From Chloroflexota bacterium (GTDB lineage Bacteria; Chloroflexota; UBA11872): a stretch of DNA of 64,000 bases. A program made the translations under genes and the position numbers. The stretch lies in contig JAJECS010000027.1 in the NCBI GenBank assembly GCA_022821905.1, forward strand, positions 186,001 to 250,000, written 5' to 3'. Positions 28,469-36,660 of the stretch are shown piece after piece. Under the pieces are notes generated by a model. That model saw nothing but the letters and a program-made list of their open reading frames with translations. It was not told where the DNA came from and made no database searches. Positions within the stretch are counted from its first letter, which is position 1. Every line of letters starts with the position of its first letter.

Positions 28469-29724
28469 TGCGCTGGGTCCGTTTGACACACCGTTGCCCA
28501 ACTCTCCCTTCGTCATTCCCGCGAAGAGCCTGCCCCAGACTCGATCCGGGGCGGGAATCCACCGGCCATTCCATCTGGAGGCGCCAGAAGTTCGCTCGCA
28601 GTTCCTCCGCCCGCCCGAGCTATGCAACGGTGTCGCTAGCGGGATTGGTTCTGGTCTTGGCGACACTTGCCGCCGCGTGCGGCGAAGCCGTGACGCCGCT
28701 GGCATCCGCGCCGACGCCAGGCTCGGTCGAGCGCACCTTCCCGCCCATCGACCTGCCCGCCGACGAGGCGCCGCACGACAACCTGAGCGAGTGGTGGTAC
28801 TTCACCGGCCGGCTGACCACGGGCGACCGCCGCGACCTGGGCTTCGAGTTCGTCATCTTTCAAGGGGTGCGCGACGGTGGCCCGCCGGCCTACGCGGCGC
28901 ATTTCGCGATCACGGATCCGGCGGGCGACCGCGTGGTCTTCGACGAGCGCACCGCCCTCGGCCTGAGCGCCGGGCCGCCCGACGATTTGGACCTATGCGT
29001 CGACGGCTGGCGGCTCGCGTTCGACGGCGACCGCTTCACAATCGACGCCGACATGCCCGGCTACGCCGTGAGCCTCGAATTCGATCCCGCGTATCCGGCC
29101 GTCGAGCACCATGACGGCCTGCTCGACTTCGGTCCGCTGGGCTGGAGCTACTACTACTCATATCCGCGGATGAACGTGACCGGGCGGCTTGTCGATGCAG
29201 GCGGGGAGGTTGGCGTCAGCGGGACTGCCTGGTTCGACCATCAATGGGGCGACTTCATCTCCGTGAGCACGGGCGGCTGGGATTGGATGAGCCTGCGGTT
29301 CGACGACGGCCGCGATCTCATGCTCACCGAGATCTGGGACGAGCGCCGGCGGCTGGTGCTGGCGTACGCCACCCTCAGCGGCCAGGGGCGGCCACTGCAT
29401 ATGACCGGCGATGACTTCACCGCGATTCCGCTCGGCATCTGGATGAGTCCCAGATCCGGCGCGACCTATCCCGCGGCCTGGCGGGTGCTGATTCCGCTCC
29501 TGGGCGTGGACGTGCTCGTGCAGCCCGTGGTGGCCGACCAGGAGCTCGATACCCGGCACAGCACGGGCAATATCTATTGGGAGGGCCTGGTTGACATAAT
29601 TGAAGATGGCCGGACCGTGGGCTACGGCTACGTCGAGCTCACCGGTTATGCCAGGGCCCCCGGCGTTTCGGAAGTGTCCGCCGAGCGCAAGCCCGTCCGC
29701 GCCTGCACGCGCAACACCTCGTAG
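28465..29724 (+). CDS. CrtC/AttH lipocalin-like lipoprotein
   Basis: 419 aa if begun at ATG 28465, which overlaps the MMPL stop (ATGA). A charged n-region and a lipobox LATLAAAC end near residue 75; the mature part has NLSEWWYFTGRL, GTAWFDHQWGDF and other blocks of the AttH/carotenoid 1,2-hydratase-like double-lipocalin fold. Residues about 17-31 are encoded by a dispersed palindromic repeat (28515-28558). No start codon exists between the repeat and the signal peptide except GTG 28630, which would leave the signal without a basic n-region. The start is therefore uncertain. Likely exports or binds a hydrophobic ligand with the MMPL protein (inference). Confidence 0.75.
   Translation: MMRWVRLTHRCPTLPSSFPRRACPRLDPGRESTGHSIWRRQKFARSSSARPSYATVSLAGLVLVLATLAAACGEAVTPLASAPTPGSVERTFPPIDLPADEAPHDNLSEWWYFTGRLTTGDRRDLGFEFVIFQGVRDGGPPAYAAHFAITDPAGDRVVFDERTALGLSAGPPDDLDLCVDGWRLAFDGDRFTIDADMPGYAVSLEFDPAYPAVEHHDGLLDFGPLGWSYYYSYPRMNVTGRLVDAGGEVGVSGTAWFDHQWGDFISVSTGGWDWMSLRFDDGRDLMLTEIWDERRRLVLAYATLSGQGRPLHMTGDDFTAIPLGIWMSPRSGATYPAAWRVLIPLLGVDVLVQPVVADQELDTRHSTGNIYWEGLVDIIEDGRTVGYGYVELTGYARAPGVSEVSAERKPVRACTRNTS
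28515..28558. repeat. Dispersed ATTCCCGC...GCGGGAAT inverted repeat inside the 5' end of the lipocalin-like gene
   Basis: Arms ATTCCCGC (28515-28522) and GCGGGAAT (28551-28558) enclose a second stem (GCCCC...GGGGC). The arms match those at 12183-12202 and 31697-31716. Here the element falls in the reading frame between the coupled ATG and the signal peptide. Confidence 0.75.
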
Positions 29725-29745
29725 GGGCGACGCATGCGTCGCCCC
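29724..29745. repeat. Perfect 22-bp palindrome of the GGGGCG...CGCCCC family
   Basis: GGGGCGACGCA and its exact complement, starting at the last base of the lipocalin-like stop codon. Same family as 8770-8791. It could serve as a 3'-end stem of the btu-MMPL-lipocalin transcript, though no T-run follows. Confidence 0.7.
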
Positions 29746-29807
29746 TGCTGAATCCGGCCGACGCGCGGCGTACGATGCGCACCAAAGAACCGTTCGAGGG
29801 CCTGAAC

Positions 29808-30881
29808 ATGTCAAGCGAGCGCGCACGCATCGCCGTCATTGGCACCGGCTGGTGGTCGACCTATACCCACATTCCCGGCCTGCGAGACAACCCGCTGGCC
29901 GAGCTCGTCGCCATCTGCGACGCGAATCCCGAGCGTCTCCAGAAGGCCGCGGACGCGTTTCCGGGGCACGCCACCTACACCAACGTCAACGATCTGCTCG
30001 CCGAGGAGGAGCTTGACGGCGTGATCGTGGCGGTGGCCCACGCGGCGCACCATGTGGTCGCCGCCGCCTGCCTCGACTCGGGGCGGCACGTGATGCTCGA
30101 GAAACCCATGACGCTCACCGCCACCGATGCGCGCGACCTGGTCGACCGGGCCGCCGCGGCGGAACGGGAACTGATCATCGGCTATCCCTGGCACTTCACC
30201 CGCACGGCTCAGCGCGCGCGCGAGGTCATCACCAGCGGCGAGCTTGGCGAGCCGCAGCACGTGGTGAACGCCTACGCCTCGATGATCATCGAGTTTCTGC
30301 GCGGCAACGCCGAGGCCTACCGCCCGGTGTTCGATTGGAAGGTCGTTGGTCCGGACGCGGTCTACAACGATCCCCGCATGTCCGGCGGCGGCGAGGGCCA
30401 CCTGCAGATCACCCACTCGTCGGGACTGATGTTCTTCGTCTCCGGCCTGCGCGCCGAACGCGTGTCGGCGGTCATGAACAACTACGACCTGCCGCTGGAT
30501 CTGGTCGACGCAATGAGCGTTCAGTTCGAGGGCGGCGCCGTGGGCGTCGTGGCCGGTACCGGCAACATGCCGACGGGCGACGCCGGCCAGTTGGACGTGC
30601 GCGTCTACTGCGAGAACGGCTACGTCCTGCTCGACGCGATCAAGGGCCACCTGACCATCACCCGCCACGACGGTCCGACCGAGGAAGTGAGCATTCCCAA
30701 CGCGGACGACACCTACCCGCGCTTCACCACCGCGGCCAACCTGGTCGACGTGTGCCTGGGGCGCGCGCCGAACGGGTCGCCGGGGACGATCGGCCTGCGG
30801 AGCGTTGAGCTGCTGGACGCGGCGTATCGCTCGGCGGCCGACGGCGGCAGCGTCGTCGCCGTCAGCGAGCTCTACGACTAA
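29808..30881 (+). CDS. Gfo/Idh/MocA family oxidoreductase
   Basis: 357 aa. N-terminal Rossmann loop IAVIGTGWWSTYTH (about 7-20), LVAICDANPER, then the sugar-binding EKPMTLTATDAR (EKP motif with its catalytic Lys). The C-terminal alpha/beta domain ends in LRSVELLDAAYRSAADG. NAD(P)-dependent oxidation or reduction of a sugar or inositol-like substrate. ATG 29808 has GAGGG upstream; an earlier ATG at 29775 is less likely. It stands alone, convergent with the EEP gene, whose end it overlaps by 4 nt. Confidence 0.9.
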   Translation: MSSERARIAVIGTGWWSTYTHIPGLRDNPLAELVAICDANPERLQKAADAFPGHATYTNVNDLLAEEELDGVIVAVAHAAHHVVAAACLDSGRHVMLEKPMTLTATDARDLVDRAAAAERELIIGYPWHFTRTAQRAREVITSGELGEPQHVVNAYASMIIEFLRGNAEAYRPVFDWKVVGPDAVYNDPRMSGGGEGHLQITHSSGLMFFVSGLRAERVSAVMNNYDLPLDLVDAMSVQFEGGAVGVVAGTGNMPTGDAGQLDVRVYCENGYVLLDAIKGHLTITRHDGPTEEVSIPNADDTYPRFTTAANLVDVCLGRAPNGSPGTIGLRSVELLDAAYRSAADGGSVVAVSELYD

Positions 30882-31645
30882 CTAACCGCCTCGACGTCGG
30901 CCCACATGAAGTAGTGGTCGGAGGGCCATACGCCGTCGGGCCGGTCGCGCACGACCTCGCAGGCGAGCACGCTCGCAGCGCCACGGAGCATGATCCAGTC
31001 GATGCGCTGCGGATGGGCTGCCGACGGGTCGCCGAAGCCGTGTCGTGTCGGACCTGAGTCCGGTTGGTCCGGGTTTGCGCCAGTCCAGGCATCGCGCCAG
31101 CCGACCTCTTCCAGCGTGGTCAGGGGCGCGCTGCCCGCGCCGGCGTTGAAGTCGCCCATGAGCACCTGGGGCGTCGCATCCGGCCAGGCGGCGGCGTCCT
31201 CCGCAAGCAGCCGCGCCGCGCCGGCCCGCGCCTGCTCGCTGACGTGGTCGAGGTGCGTGTTGGAAATCCGCCATTCCCTCCCTGAGCCGTCCGCAAGCAC
31301 CAGCCAGTTGACGTGGCGGGCGTACTTGGCGCCCCAACCGGTTGACCCCGGCACGTGCGGCGTCGGCGACAGCCAGTACCCGCCCCGGTCCACAACTGTC
31401 AGGGACCGGCGGACGAAGATCGCGTTCCGAGGATGCCCATGCGGATCCTGGCGCAGCCCGTGCCAGGCATGCTCCGGCACCGCGTCCGCGATCCACTCCA
31501 CCTGCTCGATGGTCGCCTCCTGCACACCCAGGACATCGGGGGTGCACGCAGCAATCACCCGCGCGCAGACATCCTTCCGACTCTCCCAGGAGTAGCCGTC
31601 GTCGGCGCGGTCGGCATTGCGGAGGTTGGCCGTCATCACGCGCAC
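30878..31645 (-). CDS. Endonuclease/exonuclease/phosphatase (EEP) family protein
   Basis: 255 aa from GTG 31643-31645 (GGGAG upstream); ATG at 31634-31636 is an alternative. Starts RVMTANLRNAD (metal-site Asn), then DVLGVQEAT (metal Glu43), SNTHLDH, VLMGDFNAG and SDHYFMWADV (catalytic Asp-His). All EEP active-site elements are present. Members hydrolyse phosphodiesters or phosphomonoesters in DNA, lipids or sugars; the substrate is unknown. A longer reading to 31720 would include a dispersed repeat and is rejected. Confidence 0.87.
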   Translation of the reverse strand: MRVMTANLRNADRADDGYSWESRKDVCARVIAACTPDVLGVQEATIEQVEWIADAVPEHAWHGLRQDPHGHPRNAIFVRRSLTVVDRGGYWLSPTPHVPGSTGWGAKYARHVNWLVLADGSGREWRISNTHLDHVSEQARAGAARLLAEDAAAWPDATPQVLMGDFNAGAGSAPLTTLEEVGWRDAWTGANPDQPDSGPTRHGFGDPSAAHPQRIDWIMLRGAASVLACEVVRDRPDGVWPSDHYFMWADVEAVS

Positions 31646-31696
31646 GACTGGCTCCCATCGGCGGCGGCATCGCGAACAGATTGGTGAAAGTTCGTC

Positions 31697-31716
31697 ATTC
31701 CCGCGGAGGCGGGAAT
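31697..31716. repeat. ATTCCCGC-GGAG-GCGGGAAT dispersed hairpin
   Basis: Same 20 bases as at 12183-12202, preceded by TTCGTC as at 28509. It is followed by a degenerate GGTC...GATCCGGGCC extension to about 31760. It lies in the 206-bp divergent gap between the EEP gene and the IscA-like gene. Confidence 0.75.
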
Positions 31717-31851
31717 CCACCCCCGGTCGGCCTCCCGTCGTTCCGGTCTTGATCCGGGCCTATCCGCGGGCCACCAACGACTAGGCTCCGGCCCAATCGG
31801 AAACTGAAGAGGCGCCCGCTCGTACCGCCTGCGGTACCGTGCCAACAAACC

Positions 31852-32163
31852 ATGCTTGTGGTCACGCATCAGGCCGCGCTCGCCTTGCGCGCCGCCGTCG
31901 ACGACGCGGCGCTTGCCGAGAAACGCGTCATCCGCGCGCATGCCTTTCGCAACGCGGCCGGCGAGTTGGACGTGCGTCTCGAGTCCGACGAGTTGCTCGA
32001 CGGTGACAAGACGGTGACGTTCGACAACCGGCCCATCCTGGCTGCGGATGCCGAAGCGGCGGCGGTGCTGAGCGGACACACGCTGACCATTGAAGAACGC
32101 GGCGGCCGAGCGCGGTTCGCCTTGCGGAAGACGCCCTCGGAGGACTCGTCGAGCGACGACTGA
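31852..32163 (+). CDS. Small HesB/IscA-fold-like protein without cysteines
   Basis: 103 aa. The spacing of the opening helix (VVTHQAALALRAAV), the strand pairs, and GDKTVTFDNRPILAADAEAAAVLSGHTLTIE follows IscA/HesB-type proteins, but the three cluster-binding Cys of that family are absent; the protein has no Cys at all. Such Cys-less members exist and are of unknown function. Ends in an acidic/Ser tail. The fold call is by eye and moderate. It stands alone and is convergent with the following redoxin gene. Confidence 0.55.
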   Translation: MLVVTHQAALALRAAVDDAALAEKRVIRAHAFRNAAGELDVRLESDELLDGDKTVTFDNRPILAADAEAAAVLSGHTLTIEERGGRARFALRKTPSEDSSSDD

Positions 32164-32184
32164 CTCTGGCACGACGGCCACCGG

Positions 32185-32820
32185 CTAGCTTCCTTCCAGC
32201 AACGGCGCCACCAGGTCGGCCAGCTGCTCGTCGTCGATCGGACCCACCCAGCGCCGCACGAGCACGCCGGTCCGCGAGATGACGAACGTCTCCGGCAAGC
32301 CGGTCACTCCGTACTCGACGGGGATCGACCGGGTGGTGTCCTCGGCATTGGCGTAGGTGATGTCGAATTCGTCCAGGAACGCCCGGGCCTGCGCCTCGTC
32401 GTCCCACACGTCGACGCCGATCACGACCAGCCCGTCTGGACCCAGGCGCTCGGCGGCGCTCTGCAGCACCGGGGCCTCCACCCGGCAGGGGGGGCACCAG
32501 GACGCCCAGAAGTTCAGCAGCACGACCTGCCCCCGAAAGTCGGAAAGTTGCAGCTGCTCCCCGTCGTAGGTGGTCAGCACAAAGTCGGGCGCCGGGCGCG
32601 GGTCCAGATCGACCGTGCGCCCCGTGGCGAAGATGCCGAACTGTCCCTGGTCGGTCTGACCGCGCAACGCCAACGCCATCACGACGATGAAGGCCAGGAG
32701 CAGGGCAACCGAGACGCCGGCAATGGCGACGCGCAGACGCAGGGGAAGAATGGGCGTTGGGTCCATCATGCTTCCCGCGTCGCTGGTCGAAATCGCTTCC
32801 GCCGGCTCGGATTCGCGCAT
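32185..32820 (-). CDS. Membrane-anchored TlpA/CcmG-type thiol-disulfide oxidoreductase
   Basis: One N-terminal membrane helix (LRVAIAGVSVALLLAFIVVM), then a thioredoxin domain: VVLLNFWASWCPPCRVEAPV with the WCPPC active site, VVIGVDVW and YGVTGLPETFVI with the cis-Pro. This pattern fits CcmG/ResA, which reduce apocytochrome c cysteines; a System I ccm operon elsewhere in the window supports that. ATG at 32818-32820 is used; GTG 32838 and a later ATG pair (MMDP) are alternatives. Divergent from a second redoxin across about 170 bp. Confidence 0.85.
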   Translation of the reverse strand: MRESEPAEAISTSDAGSMMDPTPILPLRLRVAIAGVSVALLLAFIVVMALALRGQTDQGQFGIFATGRTVDLDPRPAPDFVLTTYDGEQLQLSDFRGQVVLLNFWASWCPPCRVEAPVLQSAAERLGPDGLVVIGVDVWDDEAQARAFLDEFDITYANAEDTTRSIPVEYGVTGLPETFVISRTGVLVRRWVGPIDDEQLADLVAPLLEGS

Positions 32821-33008
32821 GTCTGTGAATATACCCACGGTCCGGCGAGCACCGATTGCCGCCCGGCTACGTATTCCTCACTGAACGGGGGCTTCCGAGG
32901 GCGTAATCTCAGGTATCGGATCCGGCGTATGCCCGGTGGATCGGCTGAGACGGCGAGCCTGCGAACCAGGCACTATTGGATAGAACGAATCCTGGAGGGG
33001 GACGCGCA

Positions 33009-33809
33009 GTGAGTACGGGGATGCCGGTGCGGTGGATGTCGCGCCGCCGGTTGCTGATCGGCGGGGCGGTGGTCGCCGCGACCGCGCTGGCGGCGTGCGG
33101 TGAGGCCGAAGACGACGAGCAGGTCGCCGCCGAGGCGGAAGCGACGGCTGTCGCGAGTCCGCAGGCCACGGCCGTGGCAACGCCCGCGGCGACGGCTGCC
33201 GCGACGGCAGCGCCAGACCCGACGGCCACGGCCGCCCCTGAGCCGACGCCCACGCCCGTCCCCGAGCCGACGCCGACCGCCACTCCCGAACCCGAAGAGT
33301 CCTCGACATCGGAATCCGACGTCAGGAGCTTTCCGGCCGGCGACCGGATGACGGCCCCCGATTTCACCTGGGAGCACTACGCGCCCAGCGATTCCCTGGG
33401 CCGCATGTCCATGACGCTCGCCGACATCCTGGCCATTGGAAAGCCCGTGGTGCTCAACTTCTGGGCCGGCCTGTGTCCCCCGTGTCGCCGTGAGATGCCC
33501 GAGTTTCAGGAGGCCTATGACGAGTTCAAGGACCGCGTCATCCTCTTTGGCGTGGACGTCGGCCCGTTCGTGAACCTCGGATCCACCGAAGACGCCGTCA
33601 GCCTGATGTCGGAGTTGGGGATCACCTACCCGCTCGGGACGACGTTCCACAACAAGATCCTGATCGAGTACCGCATCCTCGGCATGCCGGCCACCGTGTT
33701 CATCACTCCGCGCGGCACCGTCGTCCGCACCTGGAACGGCGTGCTCGACAAGAACGGCTTGCTCGACCTGGTCGCCGAGCTGGAAGAAGCCTCGGAGGCC
33801 GGGCAATGA
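33009..33809 (+). CDS. Secreted TlpA-type redoxin lipoprotein with Pro/Thr/Ala linker
   Basis: 266 aa; GTG start with GGAGGGGGA 6 nt upstream. SRRRLLIGGAVVAATALAAC is a signal with lipobox (Tat-like RRR). A low-complexity linker of Ala-Thr and PEPTPT repeats (about 45-95) spaces a redoxin domain away from the membrane. Active site NFWAGLCPPCRREMPEF, cis-Pro in LGMPATVFI. The stop overlaps the ccdA ATG, so CcdA very likely keeps it reduced. Cytochrome c or other extracytoplasmic thiol reduction is the probable role. Confidence 0.87.
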   Translation: MSTGMPVRWMSRRRLLIGGAVVAATALAACGEAEDDEQVAAEAEATAVASPQATAVATPAATAAATAAPDPTATAAPEPTPTPVPEPTPTATPEPEESSTSESDVRSFPAGDRMTAPDFTWEHYAPSDSLGRMSMTLADILAIGKPVVLNFWAGLCPPCRREMPEFQEAYDEFKDRVILFGVDVGPFVNLGSTEDAVSLMSELGITYPLGTTFHNKILIEYRILGMPATVFITPRGTVVRTWNGVLDKNGLLDLVAELEEASEAGQ

Positions 33810-34672
33810 GCGCCGGCGACGCCTCGGCGGCGATGTCGAAGCCGCGCAAGCGCCCAAAGGGCGCGGCGATCCTGGCCTATGCCATTCCGGCCGCCGTGGT
33901 CGGGGCGCTGATCGGCGTGCTCGTCTCGGTTCAGGGAAACGCCGAAGCCGCCTTTGCCGACTTCGCCGGGGCGCTCCCTATCGGGTTTGCCGCTGCTGCG
34001 GGGCTGGTGGCCAGCGTGAATCCGTGCGGCTTCTTCATGCTGCCGTCGTATATCGCCTATCAGTTGGGCACCGAGGAAGCCGGCTACAACGAGGTCGCGG
34101 CGCCGCTGCGCGTGGCTCGCGCCCTTGGGGTGGCCATCACGGCGACGCTCGGATTCGTGCTGATCTTCGTCGCCTTCGGGGCGATCGTGTCCGCGGGCGG
34201 CTCGGCGCTCGGCCAAGTCTTTCCCTACCTGGGGCTGGTCATTGGGCTGGCGATGGTCGGATTCGGCGTCTTCCTGCTGGTGTCGCACCGCTATGTGGGC
34301 ATCCTCGCCGCCAGCCGCATCCAGGTGACGCCGCGCCGCAACCTGGGCAACGCGTTCGTCTTCGGCATCGCATACGCCGTCGGATCGCTCAGCTGCACGC
34401 TGCCGATCTTCATGGTCGTGGTGGGCGGGTCGCTCGCGACGGAGGGATTCTTCGAGTCCCTCAGCCAATACGTGGCCTACTCGCTCGGCATGGGCGTCGT
34501 GATCGTGGCGGTGACGTTGGGCGCGGCGCTGTTCCGCGACGCCATCTCGCGCTGGCTGCGTGGCGCGCTGCCGCACGTCCACCGCGCCAGCTCGTTCTTC
34601 ATGCTCGGCGCCGGGGCCTACCTCATCTGGTACTGGCTGGTCTTCGCGGACATTTTCGGGGTGTTCATCTAG
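33806..34672 (+). CDS. ccdA: CcdA/DsbD-family transmembrane electron carrier
   Basis: 288 aa, seven to eight membrane helices. The two functional cysteines are in SVNPCGFFMLPSY (Cys74) and GSLSCTLPIF (Cys197), both followed by Pro as in CcdA. It moves reducing equivalents from cytoplasmic thioredoxin to external redoxins. ATGA overlap with the preceding lipoprotein gene shows an operon. Confidence 0.9.
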   Translation: MSAGDASAAMSKPRKRPKGAAILAYAIPAAVVGALIGVLVSVQGNAEAAFADFAGALPIGFAAAAGLVASVNPCGFFMLPSYIAYQLGTEEAGYNEVAAPLRVARALGVAITATLGFVLIFVAFGAIVSAGGSALGQVFPYLGLVIGLAMVGFGVFLLVSHRYVGILAASRIQVTPRRNLGNAFVFGIAYAVGSLSCTLPIFMVVVGGSLATEGFFESLSQYVAYSLGMGVVIVAVTLGAALFRDAISRWLRGALPHVHRASSFFMLGAGAYLIWYWLVFADIFGVFI

Positions 34673-34710
34673 GCGACAGCGTTCTCGACTGGTCGTTTGG
34701 AACCCATTTC

Positions 34711-34873
34711 GTCATTCCGAACGAAGTGAGGAATTCAATGACGTTGGTGCACGCTCCGCGCGCCTTGGATTTCTCGCCTGCGACTTGAAAGTGTCATTCC
34801 GAACGCAGTGAGGAATCTAACGACGTTGCGCCTCCTTCCTGCCCCTTAGATTTCTCGCTCTGCTCGAAATGAC
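34711..34873. repeat. MITE-like element with GTCATTCCGA inverted ends
   Basis: The left end GTCATTCCGAACGAAGTGAG is mirrored at the right end by TCTCGCTCTGCTCGAAATGAC (34853-34873, near-complement). A second direct copy of the left end starts at 34793. No ORF. It fills most of the 235-bp space after ccdA, and a related element lies at 39346-39434. Non-autonomous mobile or REP-like element; no transposase is nearby. Confidence 0.65.
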
Positions 34874-34907
34874 AGGCTGCGGTTCGGCCCCCTGACTCCG
34901 GGTCGGC

Positions 34908-35486
34908 TCAGGTCTCGTCCACCGCGCTCGCGTTCCGCTCCCACTCTTCCCGCAATAGCCCGAAGTTCGCCGCGTCATAGGCCCGACCGTGGAAGACCCA
35001 GTGCTGGCGCAGCGTTACCTCGTGCCGCATGCCGACCTTCTCCATCACCCGCGTCGAGCCGACGTTTGCGGTAATCGCGTGCGCGAGAATTTTGCGGAGC
35101 GGGAGTTTGCGAAACGCTTCGTCGACCACCGCCGACGCGGCTTCGGTCATCAGACCGCGGCCCCACAACCACCGGGCCAGCTCGTAGCCGAGCTCCGCCC
35201 GCCCGTGCCGACGCTCCGGCGTCAATCCGACTCGTCCGACCACGCAGCCCTCGTGCTCGAGCGCCCAGTGGGACTCGGTTCGCCAGTCTTTCAGGACGTG
35301 CGATGCGACAAACTCGTCGGCGTGTTGGCGCTCGTAGGGCTCCGGGATCCCAGGGAGAAACCGTCCCCATTCAGGGTCCCGCGCATAGGCATACACGTCC
35401 TCCGCGTCGGTGAGCCTGTATCGCCGCAGGAGCAGCCGCGGCGTTTGGATCGACTCCGACAGCGGCGGCCAGTCGTCGTCGGTCAT
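34908..35486 (-). CDS. GNAT acetyltransferase, third of a tandem trio (RimJ/RimL type)
   Basis: 192 aa. TPRLLLRRYRLTDAEDVYAY at the start, LGYELARWLWGRGLMTEA (acetyl-CoA pyrophosphate loop region) and NVGSTRVMEKVGM are the RimJ/RimL-type GNAT core. It overlaps the upstream copy by 4 nt. Closely similar throughout to the two copies at 35483-36073 and 36070-36660, which points to tandem duplication. Target unknown: N-terminal amino group of a protein or a small amine. A long in-frame reading from 36368 merges several genes and is not the true start. Confidence 0.87.
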   Translation of the reverse strand: MTDDDWPPLSESIQTPRLLLRRYRLTDAEDVYAYARDPEWGRFLPGIPEPYERQHADEFVASHVLKDWRTESHWALEHEGCVVGRVGLTPERRHGRAELGYELARWLWGRGLMTEAASAVVDEAFRKLPLRKILAHAITANVGSTRVMEKVGMRHEVTLRQHWVFHGRAYDAANFGLLREEWERNASAVDET

Positions 35487-36073
35487 TTCGTGCGCCGCTC
35501 GATTCGCGCGGCGGCCACCCGCTGCTCCCATTCTTCGCGTAGGAGGCCGTAGTGCACCGAGTCGCAAGTCTGGCCTTGGCACACCCAGTGCTGACGCATC
35601 ACTCCTTCCCGCTGCATGTCGACCTTCTGCATGACTCGAATCGACCCGACGTTTTCGGCGATTGCGCCCGCGGCGATCTTGCGCAGAGGCAGGCATCGGA
35701 ATGCCTCGTCGATGACTGCCGACACGGCTTCGGTGGTGAGGCCGCGTCCCCATAGCCACCGAGCGATCGAATAGCCGAGATCCGCCCGCCCATGCCGCGG
35801 CGCCAGACGCAGCCTTACCCTGCCGATCACCCGCCCTTGGTGCTCGATCGCCCAGGCAGGTTCTTGCCGCCAATTCGCCAACACTTGGCCAGCCACAAAG
35901 ACATCCGCATGTTGCCGCTCGTAGGGCCGCGGGACGGGGGGCATGAAGCGCCCCCACTCCGGGTCGCGTGCGTAGGCGAACACGTCCTCCGCGTCGGTGA
36001 GCCTGTAGCGCCGTAGAAGCAGCCGCGGCGTTTGGATGGATTCCGGCAGCGGCGGCCTGCCGTCGGACGTCAT
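35483..36073 (-). CDS. GNAT acetyltransferase, second of a tandem trio (RimJ/RimL type)
   Basis: 196 aa from ATG 36071-36073. Same layout as its neighbours: TPRLLLRRYRLTDAEDVFAY, LGYSIARWLWGRGLTTEAVS, NVGSIRVMQKVDMQREG and QHWVCQGQ. Overlaps both flanking copies by 4 nt, so all three are translated from one message. It has more Cys than the others (four). Substrate unknown. Confidence 0.87.
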   Translation of the reverse strand: MTSDGRPPLPESIQTPRLLLRRYRLTDAEDVFAYARDPEWGRFMPPVPRPYERQHADVFVAGQVLANWRQEPAWAIEHQGRVIGRVRLRLAPRHGRADLGYSIARWLWGRGLTTEAVSAVIDEAFRCLPLRKIAAGAIAENVGSIRVMQKVDMQREGVMRQHWVCQGQTCDSVHYGLLREEWEQRVAAARIERRTK

Positions 36074-36660
36074 GCGGGAGCACCCCGCTCGTCGGGAGCG
36101 GCGCCAGACGGCGGCTGCCACTCTTCGCGGAGCAGCCCGTAGCGAACTTCGTCAAGGGATTCACCGCGATGGACCCAGTGCTGTCGAAGCAGTGCCTCGC
36201 GCTGCATGCCGAGTCTTTCGAGCAGCCGAGTTGACCGGACGTTGCCGGCGCTTGCCGTTGCGGTGACCTTGCGGATCGGCAGCCGTCGAAATGCCTCGTC
36301 GATGACCGTCGCGGCAGCCTCGGACGCAAGGCCGCGGCCCCACAGCCACCGGGCCAGCTCGTAGCCAATCTCCGCCCGCCGATTCCGTCGAGCCAGCCAC
36401 AAGCTCAACCCTCCGACGACTCGTCCTTCCTGTTCAAACGCCCAGGCAGGGTTCTTGCGCCATTTCGCCAATACGCGCTCGGCCAGAAAGGCCTCGGCAT
36501 GACGCCGCTCGTAGGGCTGTTCGTGAGCAAGAAAGCGTCCCCATTCCGGGTCGCTCGCATAGGCGTATATGTCATCCGCGTCATCGAGCCTGAACGGCCG
36601 CAGGAGCAGCCGCGGCGTTTGGATGGACTCCGGCAGCGGCGGCCACTCCTCGGCGGTCAT
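36070..36660 (-). CDS. GNAT acetyltransferase, first of a tandem trio (RimJ/RimL type)
   Basis: 196 aa from ATG 36658-36660, overlapping the aminotransferase stop by 4 nt. TPRLLLRPFRLDDADDIYAY, IGYELARWLWGRGLASEAAA and NVRSTRLLERLGM mark the GNAT core. Because the aminotransferase gene runs straight into it, the trio may modify a product of that enzyme or simply share its promoter. Confidence 0.87.
   Translation of the reverse strand: MTAEEWPPLPESIQTPRLLLRPFRLDDADDIYAYASDPEWGRFLAHEQPYERRHAEAFLAERVLAKWRKNPAWAFEQEGRVVGGLSLWLARRNRRAEIGYELARWLWGRGLASEAAATVIDEAFRRLPIRKVTATASAGNVRSTRLLERLGMQREALLRQHWVHRGESLDEVRYGLLREEWQPPSGAAPDERGAPA

Noticed and set aside
26321-28705. 794-codon open frame on the minus strand
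   Set aside because: Antisense to the MMPL gene; the composition is that of a shadow frame and there is no domain.
34908-36368. Single 486-residue frame covering two GNAT genes
   Set aside because: The first 290 residues are an out-of-frame reading of the first and second copies; the third copy has its own ATG at 35484-35486 at the family start.
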